A stretch of 64,000 nucleotides of DNA, from the NCBI RefSeq assembly GCF_003480915.1, contig NZ_QUKD01000005.1, forward strand, positions 62,001-126,000, read 5' to 3'. This document shows positions 1 through 9,325 of this stretch, piece after piece. The notes under the pieces were generated by a model. It searched no databases and was not told where the DNA came from. It was given only the letters and a program-made list of their open reading frames with translations. The position numbers were made by a program, and so were the translations under genes. The stretch is from Parabacteroides sp. TM07-1AC. GTDB taxonomy: Bacteria > Bacteroidota > Bacteroidia > Bacteroidales > Tannerellaceae. The first letter of the stretch is position 1; every line of letters begins with the position of its first letter.

Positions 1-10
1 AAAGAAGATT

Positions 11-2257
11 ATGCTTAATCCAATTAACAAGACGATCGAGTTGGCTGATGGAAGAACCATCACCATCGAGACCGGGAAGTTGGCAAAACAGGCGGACGGT
101 GCGGTTACTGTTCGTATGGGCAACACAGTGTTGCTGGCTACTGTTTGTGCCGCTAAAGATGCAAATCCCGGTGTTGACTTCATGCCGCTGCAAGTTGAAT
201 ACAAAGAAAAGTACTCCGCATTTGGCCGTTTTCCCGGAGGTTTTACAAAAAGAGAAGGAAAGGCTTCGGATTACGAAATCCTGACATCGCGCCTCGTAGA
301 CCGCGCGTTGCGTCCGTTATTCCCGGACAATTACCACGCAGAAGTATATGTAAACGTTATATTATTCTCTGCTGACGGCGAAGATATGCCGGATGCTCTG
401 GCTGGTTTAGCAGCATCTGCTGCTTTGGCAGTATCCGATATACCTTTCAACGGACCGATTTCTGAAGTTCGCGTAGCACGTGTCGACGGTAAATTTATCA
501 TCAACCCGACATTCTCTGAATTGGAAAAAGCTGATATCGACATGATGGTTGCTGCTACTATCGACAACATCATGATGGTGGAAGGTGAAATGGCAGAAGT
601 TCAGGAATCCGAAATGCTGGAAGCAATCAAGGTGGCTCACGAAGCGATCAAAGCACAGTGCCAGGCTCAGCTTGAACTGTCGGAAGCTTGCGGCAAACTC
701 GTTAAACGCGAATACTGCCACGAAGAAAATGACGAAGAACTGCGCAAAGATGTACACGATAAATGTTTTGCAAAAGCATACGCTGTCGCTACATCCGGCA
801 CAGACAAGCACCAACGCGCTGAAGCTTTCCAGGCTGTCGTAGACGAATATAAAGCAAACTTCTCTGAAGAAGAGCTGGAAGCCAAGGCTGAAATGATCGG
901 CCGTTACTACCACGATGTAGAAAAAGAGGCCATGCGCCGTGCTATCCTCGACGAAGGAAAGCGTCTGGACGGTCGTAAGACAACAGAAATTCGTCCGATT
1001 TGGATCGAAACGGATTATCTTCCGGGACCTCACGGATCTGCAGTCTTCACACGTGGTGAAACTCAGTCGTTGACAACTGTTACACTCGGTACCAAAGCCG
1101 ACGAGAAAATGATTGACGACGTACTGAACCACAGCAAGGAACGTTTCTTATTACATTATAATTTCCCTCCGTTCTCTACCGGTGAAGCAAAAGCATCACG
1201 TGGTGTAGGACGTCGCGAAGTAGGTCATGGTAACCTGGCTCACCGTGCTTTGAAGCGCATGATCCCGGATAATTATCCTTACGTTGTACGCGTAATCTCC
1301 GATATCCTCGAATCAAACGGTTCTTCTTCTATGGCAACTGTTTGCGCCGGTACACTGGCATTGAGAGATGCCGGCGTTCCGATGAAGAAACCGGTATCAG
1401 GCATCGCAATGGGGCTTATCTCTGAGAACAAAGGTCAAAACTACGCTATCCTGTCGGATATCCTGGGAGACGAAGACCACCTGGGAGATATGGACTTCAA
1501 GGTAACAGGTACAGCAGACGGTATCACTGCCACTCAGATGGACATCAAGGTTGACGGTTTGTCATACGAAATCCTTGAAAACGCACTGGCTCAGGCAAGA
1601 GAAGGCCGTATGCACATCTTAGGAAAGATCATGGAAGCTCAGCCGGAGACACGTGCTGAACTGAAACCGCATGCTCCGCGCATCGAATCGATGACGATCG
1701 GCAAAGAGTTCATCGGCGCAGTGATCGGCCCGGGTGGAAAGATTATCCAGGGTATCCAGGAAAAGACAGGTGCTGTTATCACAATCGAAGAAGTGGACGG
1801 TTTTGGTAAGATCGAAATCTCCGGAACAAACAAAGATACGATCGATGCTGCTATCAGAGCGATCAAGGGTATCGTTGCCGTTCCTGAAATCGGCGAAGTA
1901 TATGAAGGAAAGATCTCTTCTATCATGCCTTACGGTGCATTCGTTGAATTTATGCCGGGCAAAGACGGTTTGCTGCACATCTCTGAAATCGACTGGGCTC
2001 GTCTGGAAACAGTTGAACAGGCTGGTTTGAAAGAAGGTGATACTATTCAGGTGAAACTGGTAGACATCGATGCAAAGACCGGTAAGTTCAAACTTTCACG
2101 CAAGGTATTGCTGCCGAAACCGGAAGGTTACGAAGAACGTCCGCCGAGACCCGAAAGAGGTCCGAGACCGGAACGTGGTGATCGCGGAGACCGTGGTCCT
2201 CGTCAGGATCGTGGTGACCGTGGAGATCGCGGAGACCGTCGTAACGATCGTTATTAA
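11..2257 (+). CDS. pnp: Polyribonucleotide nucleotidyltransferase (PNPase)
   Basis: Phosphorolytic 3'-5' exoribonuclease of mRNA turnover, a cytoplasmic trimer. The 748 residues show the full family order: RNase PH domain 1 in the first 140 residues, a helical linker, RNase PH domain 2 around 310-540 with the active-site region [11 protein letters not shown], a KH domain with the GPGGK loop near residue 572, and an S1 domain from about residue 630. After about residue 705 the chain becomes a basic Arg/Gly/Asp tail built from RGDRGD-type repeats, as in many Bacteroidota RNA-binding proteins. The ATG at base 11 follows an AAGAAG purine stretch and the N-terminus matches the family. It is followed by a hairpin terminator and appears to be transcribed alone. 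The promoter lies outside the window. Confidence 0.99.
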   Translation: MLNPINKTIELADGRTITIETGKLAKQADGAVTVRMGNTVLLATVCAAKDANPGVDFMPLQVEYKEKYSAFGRFPGGFTKREGKASDYEILTSRLVDRALRPLFPDNYHAEVYVNVILFSADGEDMPDALAGLAASAALAVSDIPFNGPISEVRVARVDGKFIINPTFSELEKADIDMMVAATIDNIMMVEGEMAEVQESEMLEAIKVAHEAIKAQCQAQLELSEACGKLVKREYCHEENDEELRKDVHDKCFAKAYAVATSGTDKHQRAEAFQAVVDEYKANFSEEELEAKAEMIGRYYHDVEKEAMRRAILDEGKRLDGRKTTEIRPIWIETDYLPGPHGSAVFTRGETQSLTTVTLGTKADEKMIDDVLNHSKERFLLHYNFPPFSTGEAKASRGVGRREVGHGNLAHRALKRMIPDNYPYVVRVISDILESNGSSSMATVCAGTLALRDAGVPMKKPVSGIAMGLISENKGQNYAILSDILGDEDHLGDMDFKVTGTADGITATQMDIKVDGLSYEILENALAQAREGRMHILGKIMEAQPETRAELKPHAPRIESMTIGKEFIGAVIGPGGKIIQGIQEKTGAVITIEEVDGFGKIEISGTNKDTIDAAIRAIKGIVAVPEIGEVYEGKISSIMPYGAFVEFMPGKDGLLHISEIDWARLETVEQAGLKEGDTIQVKLVDIDAKTGKFKLSRKVLLPKPEGYEERPPRPERGPRPERGDRGDRGPRQDRGDRGDRGDRRNDRY

Positions 2258-2287
2258 TAAACGACTTTCTTATACATTATATATAAA

Positions 2288-2320
2288 AGAGCTATCCTGC
2301 GACAGGATGGCTCTTTTTTT
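2288..2320 (+). terminator. Rho-independent terminator of pnp
   Basis: An AGAGC-ATCCTG stem closes on a CGAC loop and is followed by seven or more T. It lies 30 bases after the pnp stop. Confidence 0.85.
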
Positions 2321-2372
2321 GTTATCGTTATCAAGAGGAAAGAAAACAGGACACCGATAATTCTTCAGCATG

Positions 2373-2405
2373 AAAAAAAGCTGCCCCACAGAATGGAGCA
2401 GCTTT
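2373..2405 (-). terminator. Terminator of the fumarase gene
   Basis: On the minus strand an AAGCTGC stem with one bulge-like mismatch pairs around a short loop and ends in a run of seven T. It lies 20 bases past the fumarase stop, facing the pnp terminator. Confidence 0.85.
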
Positions 2406-2427
2406 CACCTCTTATAATGAATTAGTC

Positions 2428-4068
2428 TTATTTACTGCAAGAGCAACGTGGCTTCAGCTGTTTGAAGAAATCGTTGCCTTTATCGTCAACCAGGATAAAT
2501 GCAGGGAAGTCTTCCACTTCGATCTTCCAGATTGCTTCCATTCCCAGTTCAGGATATTCCAGACATTCTACTTTCTTGATGCTTTCCTGTGCAAGGATAG
2601 CAGCCGGACCACCGATACTTCCGAGGTAGAAACCACCATGCTTCTGACAAGCATCTGTTACCTGCTGGCTACGGTTACCCTTGGCAATCATGATCATGCT
2701 ACCGCCATTGTCCTGGAACAGGTCGACATACGAGTCCATACGACCGGCAGTTGTCGGGCCGAAAGAACCGGAAGCCATTCCAGCCGGAGTCTTGGCAGGA
2801 CCTGCATAATAAATAGGATGATCTTTGATGTATTGAGGCAGACCTTCTCCTTTATCGATACGTTCTTTCAGTTTAGCGTGCGCAATGTCGCGACCTACCA
2901 CGATCGTTCCACTCAGAGAAAGGCGAGTCGATACCGGATATTTAGTCAGTTCTTTCAGGATATCAGCCATCGGCTGGTTCAGATTGATCTTTACAGCATT
3001 ACCTTCACCTGCCTTACGCAATTCCTCTGGGATCAGACGGCCAGGATTTGAATCCATCTTTTCGATCCAGATACCGTCTTTATTGATCTTACATTTGATG
3101 TTACGGTCGGCAGAACAGGAAACACCCATACCTACCGGGCAAGAAGCACCGTGACGGGGCAGACGAACGATACGTACATCGTGAGCATAATACTTACCGC
3201 CGAACTGAGCACCCAAACCGATGTTGTGAGCGGCTTCCAGTACCTGTTTTTCCAATTCGATATCACGGAAAGCCTGTCCGCCTTCGTTACCGCTTGTAGG
3301 CAGGTTGTCGTAATAATGAGTAGAAGCCAGTTTCACTGTCAACAGGTTCTTTTCAGCAGAAGTACCGCCGATAACGAACGCAATATGATAAGGAGGGCAA
3401 GCAGCCGTACCTAATGTCTTCATTTTTTCTACCAGGAACGGGACCAGGGTAGCCGGGTTCAGGATCGCTTTTGTCTCCTGGAACAGATAAGTCTTGTTGG
3501 CAGAACCACCGCCTTTAGCTACACAAAGGAATTTATATTCCATACCTTCAGTAGCTTCGATGTCGATCTGTGCAGGTAAGTTACATTTCGTATTTACCTC
3601 GTCGTACATATTTAAAGGAGCATTCTGCGAATAACGCAGGTTTTCTTCCGTATAAGTTTTGTAAACACCCAGAGAAAGCGCTTCTTCATCACAATATCCA
3701 GTCCATACATGCTGGCCTTTTTCACCGTGGATAATAGCCGTACCGGTATCCTGGCAGAAAGGAAGCTGCCCTTTTGCAGATACTTCCGCATTACGCAGGA
3801 AAGTCAATGCCACGAACTTGTCGTTGTCGCTGGCTTCCGGATCGCTCAGGATCTTAGCCACCTGTTCGTTGTGCTCAGGACGAAGCATGAAAGCCACATC
3901 ACGGAAAGCAGCGTTAGCCATCGCTGTAAGTCCTTCTTTTGCAATTTTCAGCATCGGCTGTCCTTCAAATTCGGATACCGATACATAATCTTTTGTAAGC
4001 AGATAATACTCTGTTGTATCCGGTCCGAGTGGGAACGGTGCCTGATACTTGAAAGGAGGTGTTGCCAT
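2428..4068 (-). CDS. Fumarate hydratase, class I (iron-sulfur)
   Basis: Interconverts fumarate and malate. In gut Bacteroidales it runs mainly in the reductive direction towards succinate. At 546 residues it is the fused two-domain class I form: an N-terminal catalytic alpha domain with conserved cysteines that should hold the 4Fe-4S cluster (FCQDTGT near residue 105, [16 protein letters not shown]), and a C-terminal beta domain with GPTTAGRMD and GSIGGPAA. The length matches E. coli FumA/FumB. The gene is monocistronic, with a TAnnTTTG promoter upstream and a terminator downstream. The last residues, PRCSCSK, are cysteine-rich. Confidence 0.97.
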   Translation of the reverse strand: MATPPFKYQAPFPLGPDTTEYYLLTKDYVSVSEFEGQPMLKIAKEGLTAMANAAFRDVAFMLRPEHNEQVAKILSDPEASDNDKFVALTFLRNAEVSAKGQLPFCQDTGTAIIHGEKGQHVWTGYCDEEALSLGVYKTYTEENLRYSQNAPLNMYDEVNTKCNLPAQIDIEATEGMEYKFLCVAKGGGSANKTYLFQETKAILNPATLVPFLVEKMKTLGTAACPPYHIAFVIGGTSAEKNLLTVKLASTHYYDNLPTSGNEGGQAFRDIELEKQVLEAAHNIGLGAQFGGKYYAHDVRIVRLPRHGASCPVGMGVSCSADRNIKCKINKDGIWIEKMDSNPGRLIPEELRKAGEGNAVKINLNQPMADILKELTKYPVSTRLSLSGTIVVGRDIAHAKLKERIDKGEGLPQYIKDHPIYYAGPAKTPAGMASGSFGPTTAGRMDSYVDLFQDNGGSMIMIAKGNRSQQVTDACQKHGGFYLGSIGGPAAILAQESIKKVECLEYPELGMEAIWKIEVEDFPAFILVDDKGNDFFKQLKPRCSCSK

Positions 4069-4130
4069 ATCTTTATTATTTAATTATGTAATATTGGTTT
4101 TACAAATTCAGAATCATTCTTTTCGCTTGG

Positions 4131-4138
4131 CAAACTTA
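4131..4138 (-). promoter_or_regulatory. Bacteroidota -7 element of the fumarase gene
   Basis: On the minus strand it reads TAAGTTTG, a match to TAnnTTTG, about 65 bases before the fumarase ATG. No clear -33 TTTG is seen at the usual 19-21 base spacing. Confidence 0.6.
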
Positions 4139-4214
4139 GATAAAAATCACGAAATACGGGAGTGCTTTCACAAATTTGTTCACCGGAAACAATTAAATTG
4201 TTAAAAGAAAAACA

Positions 4215-4222
4215 TATATTTG
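4215..4222 (+). promoter_or_regulatory. Bacteroidota -7 element very close to the protease start
   Basis: TATATTTG matches TAnnTTTG and ends only seven bases before the ATG at 4230. If it is used, the transcript would be almost leaderless. The -33 box is weak: a TTG lies 14 bases upstream. Confidence 0.5.
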
Positions 4223-4229
4223 CAGGTAT

Positions 4230-6458
4230 ATGAAAAAGCTAGTCACCCTTTTCATCCTGTGTTTATTGTCAGCCAACCACATGATAAGCCAGGTCAGCCA
4301 CGGAGGCAAACCTCTTCCGTTGTCGACTCTCAACACCCGGTCAGGAACACAATTCAAGGAAATGCCGCCTTTCGATGTTGCCGAACAATTACGGATCGAC
4401 TCGCTGAATGAAAGTGACTTGCGCAGCGGATTCCATTTCGCTTATAAATTCATGACAGACTTTACTCCGGAAAATTCGGGTAACTGGTTCACAGGAGCAG
4501 ACGGTACCCACGTATGGCGGCTGGGGATACGGTCGGAAGGAGCCTACTCTATCAATGTCTTATTCTCCGAATACGAGATACCGGAAGGTGCCCAGCTATT
4601 CCTCTACAACCCGGACCAGACCCATATTCTGGGAGCATTTAACCATTTGAATAACTCCGAATTAAACAAGCTTCCCGTCTCGCCGGTCCAGGGTGACGAA
4701 CTGATTATCGAATACCAGGAACCTGCCAACGTCCCGTTCCACGGCAGACTGAAAGTAGGTGAAGTAAACCATGACTACCGCAATCTCAGAGGATACGAAC
4801 CCAAAGGGCACAGCACCATCTACCATTGGTGTATGAAGCCGTTGGTATGCTATCAGGACACTACAGACAAATATAATGACATTGGCCGCAGTGTCGTGCT
4901 GATCATCATCAATGGCGAAAATGCCTGTTCGGGTACGTTAATTAATAATACATTAAATGATGGTAAACCCTATCTGTTAACAGCGTCACATTGCCTGAAC
5001 AATCAATTCACAATTACCAATCCGGACTATGAAACGATCGCCGGAAATATCGTCACATTCTTCAATTACGAAAGTCCTCTTTGCGACCCGGTCATGAGGG
5101 GAACGGAAGAGATGTCGATGGCTTCCGCCCGTTTCAGGGCAACCAATGAAAGTACAGACATGGCATTGCTGGAACTAAAAGAGACACCTCCGGCCTATTA
5201 TCAACCTTATTATGCCGGATGGAATGCAAAAGACGAGGGAACCGCCCCTTACGCAGGAATACACCATCCGGGAGGTTCCGTAAAGCGGGTCAACACGACT
5301 AAGCTAGTTGAATCGGCGACCTATCCCGGAATGGACTTTATAAAGAACGGACACTGGCATGTGAAAGAATGGACAAGCGGCAGCACAGCCGGCGGTTCTT
5401 CCGGCTCCGGACTGTTTGACAGCAACAACCAGCTTATCGGGGGATTGTCGGGAGGCGAATCCAGCTGCCCGGCACCTTATAACGATTTCTATTTTGCCCT
5501 AAGCCAAAGCTGGGAAGCATCTACCGATGCCGACAAACAACTGAAAACATGGCTCGACCCCGCCGGAACAAACACAGGACGCACCTGCAAAGGTCTCGAT
5601 CCTTACAGTGCAACCCCCTGCATTCGTCTAAGCAACATAAAGGAAAGCGGAAAAGCGAAGAAAATAGAAGCCACTCCTCTGCCCTCTCCCGGGACCGGTC
5701 CGGCATTCGGAAACAATTCATTGAACATGAACGAGTTTGCCGAGGCTTATAAAATAACCGGAGAAGCAAAAGTATACGGCACATATATCGTGAATCCGGC
5801 CATCACCCAGGATAAAGAAATAGACGTAGAGATCACCGTCTACAGCGGCTCCGGCAAACCGGAAACACTGTTGCATACCGAATCATTCAGACCGTCGTTC
5901 GTAACCACCAATAACAAAATAGATTTTATCGACTCCATCAAGCCATTGAGCCGTGATCAGGAATCGTTTATCACTTTTTCCGAACCGGTAGATGTATCCG
6001 GCAGTTTCTTTGTCGGATATAAGATCAGGACAGCTACCGCCGGCACTTCTTTCTCTGCCTATAACCTCCCGAAAGGAGAAACAAGCAAAAACACGGCATG
6101 GATCAGTTATCAAGGCCAATGGACAGAGGCTTCCGCCCATCCGGCTTCACCAATGAGCACGTCCCTGTTCATCGATCCTGTCATCCAATACAATACGGCA
6201 TCAGCCAACACATCCATCGACAACAACAATCCCATCCGCATATTCACGGAAGCAGCATCCAAAACAGTCCATATCCTGTTACCTGCCACTATCCGAGAAG
6301 CCCGATATTCAATCATATCCATGAATGGGACCAGGTTGCAAAACGGGATTGTCCATAGCGGAGAAAATACGATCGTAGTAACAGGTGCCGGGCCGGGCAT
6401 TTATCTGGTACAGATCACCTCCAACAAGGACAGTTTTACGCAAAAGATTTTATTTTAG
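4230..6458 (+). CDS. Secreted trypsin-like serine protease with type IX sorting domain
   Basis: Predicted extracellular or surface endopeptidase. The first 20 residues form a signal peptide (MKKLVTLFILCLLSAN). The chymotrypsin-fold triad is visible: His about 254 in LLTASHC, Asp about 310 in STDMALLEL, and Ser about 391 in GGSSGSGLF, the region expected for a lysyl-endopeptidase-like member. A beta-rich middle region (about 470-640) of unknown role follows. The last 80 residues look like a type A C-terminal sorting domain (ISMNGTRL, GPGIYLVQIT, final KILF), so export through the inner membrane by Sec and across the outer membrane by the type IX system is expected. The ATG at 4230 is required for the signal peptide. 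The physiological substrate cannot be told from sequence. Confidence 0.9.
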   Translation: MKKLVTLFILCLLSANHMISQVSHGGKPLPLSTLNTRSGTQFKEMPPFDVAEQLRIDSLNESDLRSGFHFAYKFMTDFTPENSGNWFTGADGTHVWRLGIRSEGAYSINVLFSEYEIPEGAQLFLYNPDQTHILGAFNHLNNSELNKLPVSPVQGDELIIEYQEPANVPFHGRLKVGEVNHDYRNLRGYEPKGHSTIYHWCMKPLVCYQDTTDKYNDIGRSVVLIIINGENACSGTLINNTLNDGKPYLLTASHCLNNQFTITNPDYETIAGNIVTFFNYESPLCDPVMRGTEEMSMASARFRATNESTDMALLELKETPPAYYQPYYAGWNAKDEGTAPYAGIHHPGGSVKRVNTTKLVESATYPGMDFIKNGHWHVKEWTSGSTAGGSSGSGLFDSNNQLIGGLSGGESSCPAPYNDFYFALSQSWEASTDADKQLKTWLDPAGTNTGRTCKGLDPYSATPCIRLSNIKESGKAKKIEATPLPSPGTGPAFGNNSLNMNEFAEAYKITGEAKVYGTYIVNPAITQDKEIDVEITVYSGSGKPETLLHTESFRPSFVTTNNKIDFIDSIKPLSRDQESFITFSEPVDVSGSFFVGYKIRTATAGTSFSAYNLPKGETSKNTAWISYQGQWTEASAHPASPMSTSLFIDPVIQYNTASANTSIDNNNPIRIFTEAASKTVHILLPATIREARYSIISMNGTRLQNGIVHSGENTIVVTGAGPGIYLVQITSNKDSFTQKILF

Positions 6459-6652
6459 TCAAAAATAAACAATAAGAGTACATCAAACAAAGCATAACAA
6501 GACATACAAAGAGAAACGAAACACGAAAATTTAACTAAAATACAATCGGACGAATGCTATTAAAACGTCCGTAAATTCTGTATCTTATGTACTTTTTAAG
6601 GAAAAAAGAGACATGGATTCATTAATAAGTATTAATTAGAAAGATTTTATCG

Positions 6653-6691
6653 TATCTTTGCTATTCATAACAAAAAAATGCTTTAGTTTTG
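6653..6691 (+). promoter_or_regulatory. Two tandem Bacteroidota -7 elements
   Basis: TATCTTTG at 6653-6660 and TAGTTTTG at 6684-6691 both match TAnnTTTG, upstream of the lipoprotein ATG at 6763. The TTTG of the first could serve as the -33 box of the second, at 23 bases, slightly long. The rest of the 304-base gap from 6459 is AT-rich and shows nothing else. No terminator hairpin is evident after the protease gene. Confidence 0.6.
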
Positions 6692-6762
6692 CACTTTGAT
6701 GGCTAAGGGACAATTGAAAGTGAATATATAAACATAGTAACATTTTAAACTTACATCAAATT

Positions 6763-8454
6763 ATGAACAAAAAGTTTTTATTGTCATTCTTTGTAATGGC
6801 AGCAATTTTAACCCTTTCTTCTTGTTCAAACAAGTTGAAACCGCTAGCTGAAGAGTACATCAAAGCTGAGCCGCAGCCGCTTGAGGCTATCGGAGGCAAA
6901 GTACCCGTGACTATCAACGCGACTTTCCCTGCAAAATGGTTCAACAAAAAAGCTACAGTAACAGTAACTCCGGTTCTTCGTTATGCCGGTGGTGAAGCAT
7001 GGGGAACATCTTACACTTATCAGGGTGAGAAAGTAAAAGGTAACAATCAGGTTATCCCGCAGAAAGAAGGTGCTAACGTAACCATGAAATCTGCTTTCAC
7101 TTACAAACCTGAAATGAAAAAATCAGAATTGTATCTGACTTTCGATGCAAAAATCAAAAACAAAACAGTTAAATTACCGGACGTAAAGATCGGTGAAGGA
7201 GTAATCGCAACTTCTGAACTGGCTGACGCTGCTACTGCAACTGCTGCTATCGCTGCTGACAAATTCCAGCGTATCATCAAAGAAGCTCACGATGCTAACA
7301 TCATGTTCTTGATCCAGCAGGCTGAACTTCGTTCAAAAGAACTGAACTCTACAGCTATCAAAGATTGGAAAGACCTGGTAAAAAATGCTGACGAAGCTCC
7401 TAACCAGAATGTAGCAATCGAAATCTCTGCTTATGCTTCTCCTGATGGTGGTGTTAAACTGAACACAGGTTTGGCTGAAAGACGTGAAGGTAATACTTCT
7501 AAATATCTGGCTAAAGAATTGAAGAAAATGAAGGTGGATGCTCCGGTTGATGCACGTTACACTGCTCAGGACTGGGAAGGCTTCAAAGAATTGGTATCTG
7601 CTTCTAACCTGCAGGATAAAGACCTCGTATTAAGAGTTATCTCTATGTACCAGGATCCTGAAACAAGAGAAAAAGAAATCAAAAATATCTCTGCTGTATA
7701 TTCTGATTTGGCAGAAACTATCTTACCTCAGTTGCGTCGTTCTCGTTTGACTGCTAATATCGAAATCATCGGTAAGTCTGACGACGAAATCAGCGCATTG
7801 GCTAAGAGCAATCCTTCTGAACTGAACATTGAAGAAATTCTGTATGCTGCTACTCTGACTAACAACGATGCTGAAAAGATGGCTATCTATACAAAAGCTT
7901 CTGAACTATATCCTAACTGCTACCGCACTTGGAACAACATCGGTATGATGGCATTCAAGGCTGGCGACTTGGCAAAGGCTGAACAGATGTTCAACAAATC
8001 TAACTCTGTTAAAGCTAACAACGAAGCTAACATGAACTTAGGTCTTATCGCTCTGACTAAGGGTGACCAGGCTAAAGCTCAGCAATTGTTCGGTAACGCT
8101 GCAGGTGTAGCTGAATTAGGCGAAGCTCTGGGTGTTCTTTATCTGGAACAAGGCGAATATGCTAAGGCTGTTAACTCTTTCGGTTCTGTTAAGACAAACA
8201 ACGCTGCTTTGGCTCAGTTGTTAGTAAAAGATTACAGCAAAGCTTCTCAGACTCTGAATGCTGTTGCTAATCCTGACGCAACCACTTCTTACTTGAAAGC
8301 TGTTGTAGCTGCTCGTACAAACGACGCTAACGGCGTTGTAAGCAACTTGAAAGCTGCTATCGCAAAAGACAAAGCTCTGGCTAAAGAAGCTGCTATCGAC
8401 CTGGAATTTGCTAAATATGCAACTAACAGCGAATTCGCTAACTTGGTTAAGTAA
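6763..8454 (+). CDS. OmpA-like / TPR lipoprotein, probably abundant
   Basis: A 563-residue predicted lipoprotein: signal peptide with a lipobox ending at Cys21 (LTLSSC). A beta-rich N-terminal part (about 35-150) is followed by an OmpA/MotB-like stretch with IEISAYASPDGG and LNTGLAERREGN around residues 220-250, suggesting peptidoglycan contact. Tetratricopeptide-like helices follow (about 370-450; CYRTWNNIGMMAFKAGDLAKAEQMF and repeats). The C-terminal half is unusually rich in Ala, Lys and Asn. Codon use is strongly biased (GCT, GTA, AAA, CTG), together with two promoters and a strong terminator, which suggests high expression. Related Bacteroidales proteins are annotated as OmpA-family or TPR proteins. 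The exact role, perhaps envelope scaffold, is inferred. Confidence 0.85.
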   Translation: MNKKFLLSFFVMAAILTLSSCSNKLKPLAEEYIKAEPQPLEAIGGKVPVTINATFPAKWFNKKATVTVTPVLRYAGGEAWGTSYTYQGEKVKGNNQVIPQKEGANVTMKSAFTYKPEMKKSELYLTFDAKIKNKTVKLPDVKIGEGVIATSELADAATATAAIAADKFQRIIKEAHDANIMFLIQQAELRSKELNSTAIKDWKDLVKNADEAPNQNVAIEISAYASPDGGVKLNTGLAERREGNTSKYLAKELKKMKVDAPVDARYTAQDWEGFKELVSASNLQDKDLVLRVISMYQDPETREKEIKNISAVYSDLAETILPQLRRSRLTANIEIIGKSDDEISALAKSNPSELNIEEILYAATLTNNDAEKMAIYTKASELYPNCYRTWNNIGMMAFKAGDLAKAEQMFNKSNSVKANNEANMNLGLIALTKGDQAKAQQLFGNAAGVAELGEALGVLYLEQGEYAKAVNSFGSVKTNNAALAQLLVKDYSKASQTLNAVANPDATTSYLKAVVAARTNDANGVVSNLKAAIAKDKALAKEAAIDLEFAKYATNSEFANLVK

Positions 8455-8479
8455 TTAGTATATTACACAATCCTATATA

Positions 8480-8512
8480 AAAGGCTGTCTCCTTCCGGAG
8501 ATGGCCTTTTTT
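8480..8512 (+). terminator. Terminator of the OmpA/TPR lipoprotein gene
   Basis: AAGGC-TCTCC pairs with GGAGA-GGCCTT around a TTCC loop, followed by six T. It begins about 25 bases after the stop codon. Confidence 0.85.
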
Positions 8513-8574
8513 ATTGCCTTACTGCCAACAAGAAAAAAAACTCGCCGGATATTTTATTATTAATCAGAAAGTTG

Positions 8575-8581
8575 TATCTTG
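8575..8581 (+). promoter_or_regulatory. Probable -7 element of the 220-residue secreted protein gene
   Basis: TATCTTG is the TAnnTTTG box lacking one T, 21 bases before the ATG at 8603. Confidence 0.4.
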
Positions 8582-8602
8582 CACTAACTAATCTGAGGCA
8601 TT

Positions 8603-9265
8603 ATGAAGCGACTTGTTATTTTTCTGATTATCTGCATCGGAAACCTGCCAGGATTCAATGGGACGGCACAGGAAGCCCCGGTCGACAGTTCACAGTTTCT
8701 GTTACGAAGCTTTGAAAACGGGTATGTGTATTATAAGGACGGACGAACATTCACCGTCCCCCTGAACTACAGTTTGCTGATCAAGAAATTCCTGTTTATC
8801 GACCAACATGACGATAATGCAATCAAAGAGTTCTCGGAACCTGAAATGGTAGCCACCATCAAGATCGGAGAAAGGACATTCCTTCCTACCAAAGACGGTG
8901 CAACGGAAGTGCTTCAGAAAGATCCTCCTATCTTCGTTCAATACAGAGGCTCGTTAAAATGGGAAGGTAAACGGGTTGGCTACGGAGGCCGCTCGGAAAC
9001 ATCGGCAGTCGAAACTTATTCGACATTCCAGTCCGGAAGCACTACACATAAACTGGAAACAGAAAAGCTGATCCTAACCCGCATCGACAAGATTTTCCGG
9101 ATAGAGCGCAAAGGAAAACAATACCGTTTCATTAATGAAAAACAATTCCTCAAAGCATTCCCGGATCAAAAAGAGAAACTGAAGAAATATGCGGATGACA
9201 ACAAGATAGACTTTAACGATATCGAAAACGTCCTGCAAATCTATAATTACGCATCGACATTATAA
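8603..9265 (+). CDS. Secreted protein of unknown function
   Basis: The family is not recognised. The 220 residues begin with a clear Sec signal peptide (MKRLVIFLIICIGNLPGFNG, then TAQEAP), without a lipobox cysteine, so a periplasmic or surface location is likely. The mature part is mixed: an early YYKDGRTF segment, a KIGERTFLP strand, a serine/threonine-rich stretch (about 130-155) and a charged lysine-rich C-terminal third (FPDQKEKLKKYADDNKIDF) that should be helical. No catalytic motif is visible. It has its own putative promoter and terminator and convergent typA on the other side, so it is probably monocistronic. Confidence 0.75.
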   Translation: MKRLVIFLIICIGNLPGFNGTAQEAPVDSSQFLLRSFENGYVYYKDGRTFTVPLNYSLLIKKFLFIDQHDDNAIKEFSEPEMVATIKIGERTFLPTKDGATEVLQKDPPIFVQYRGSLKWEGKRVGYGGRSETSAVETYSTFQSGSTTHKLETEKLILTRIDKIFRIERKGKQYRFINEKQFLKAFPDQKEKLKKYADDNKIDFNDIENVLQIYNYASTL

Positions 9266-9267
9266 AA

Positions 9268-9304
9268 TAAAAGCCGGATACACATCAACAGTGCATCCGG
9301 CTTT
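9268..9304. terminator. Bidirectional terminator
   Basis: AAAGCCGGAT pairs with ATCCGGCTTT. The A-run on one side and T-run on the other let it serve both the 8603 gene and typA, which converge here. Confidence 0.85.
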
Positions 9305-9325
9305 ACTCATATTATATATGTACTA

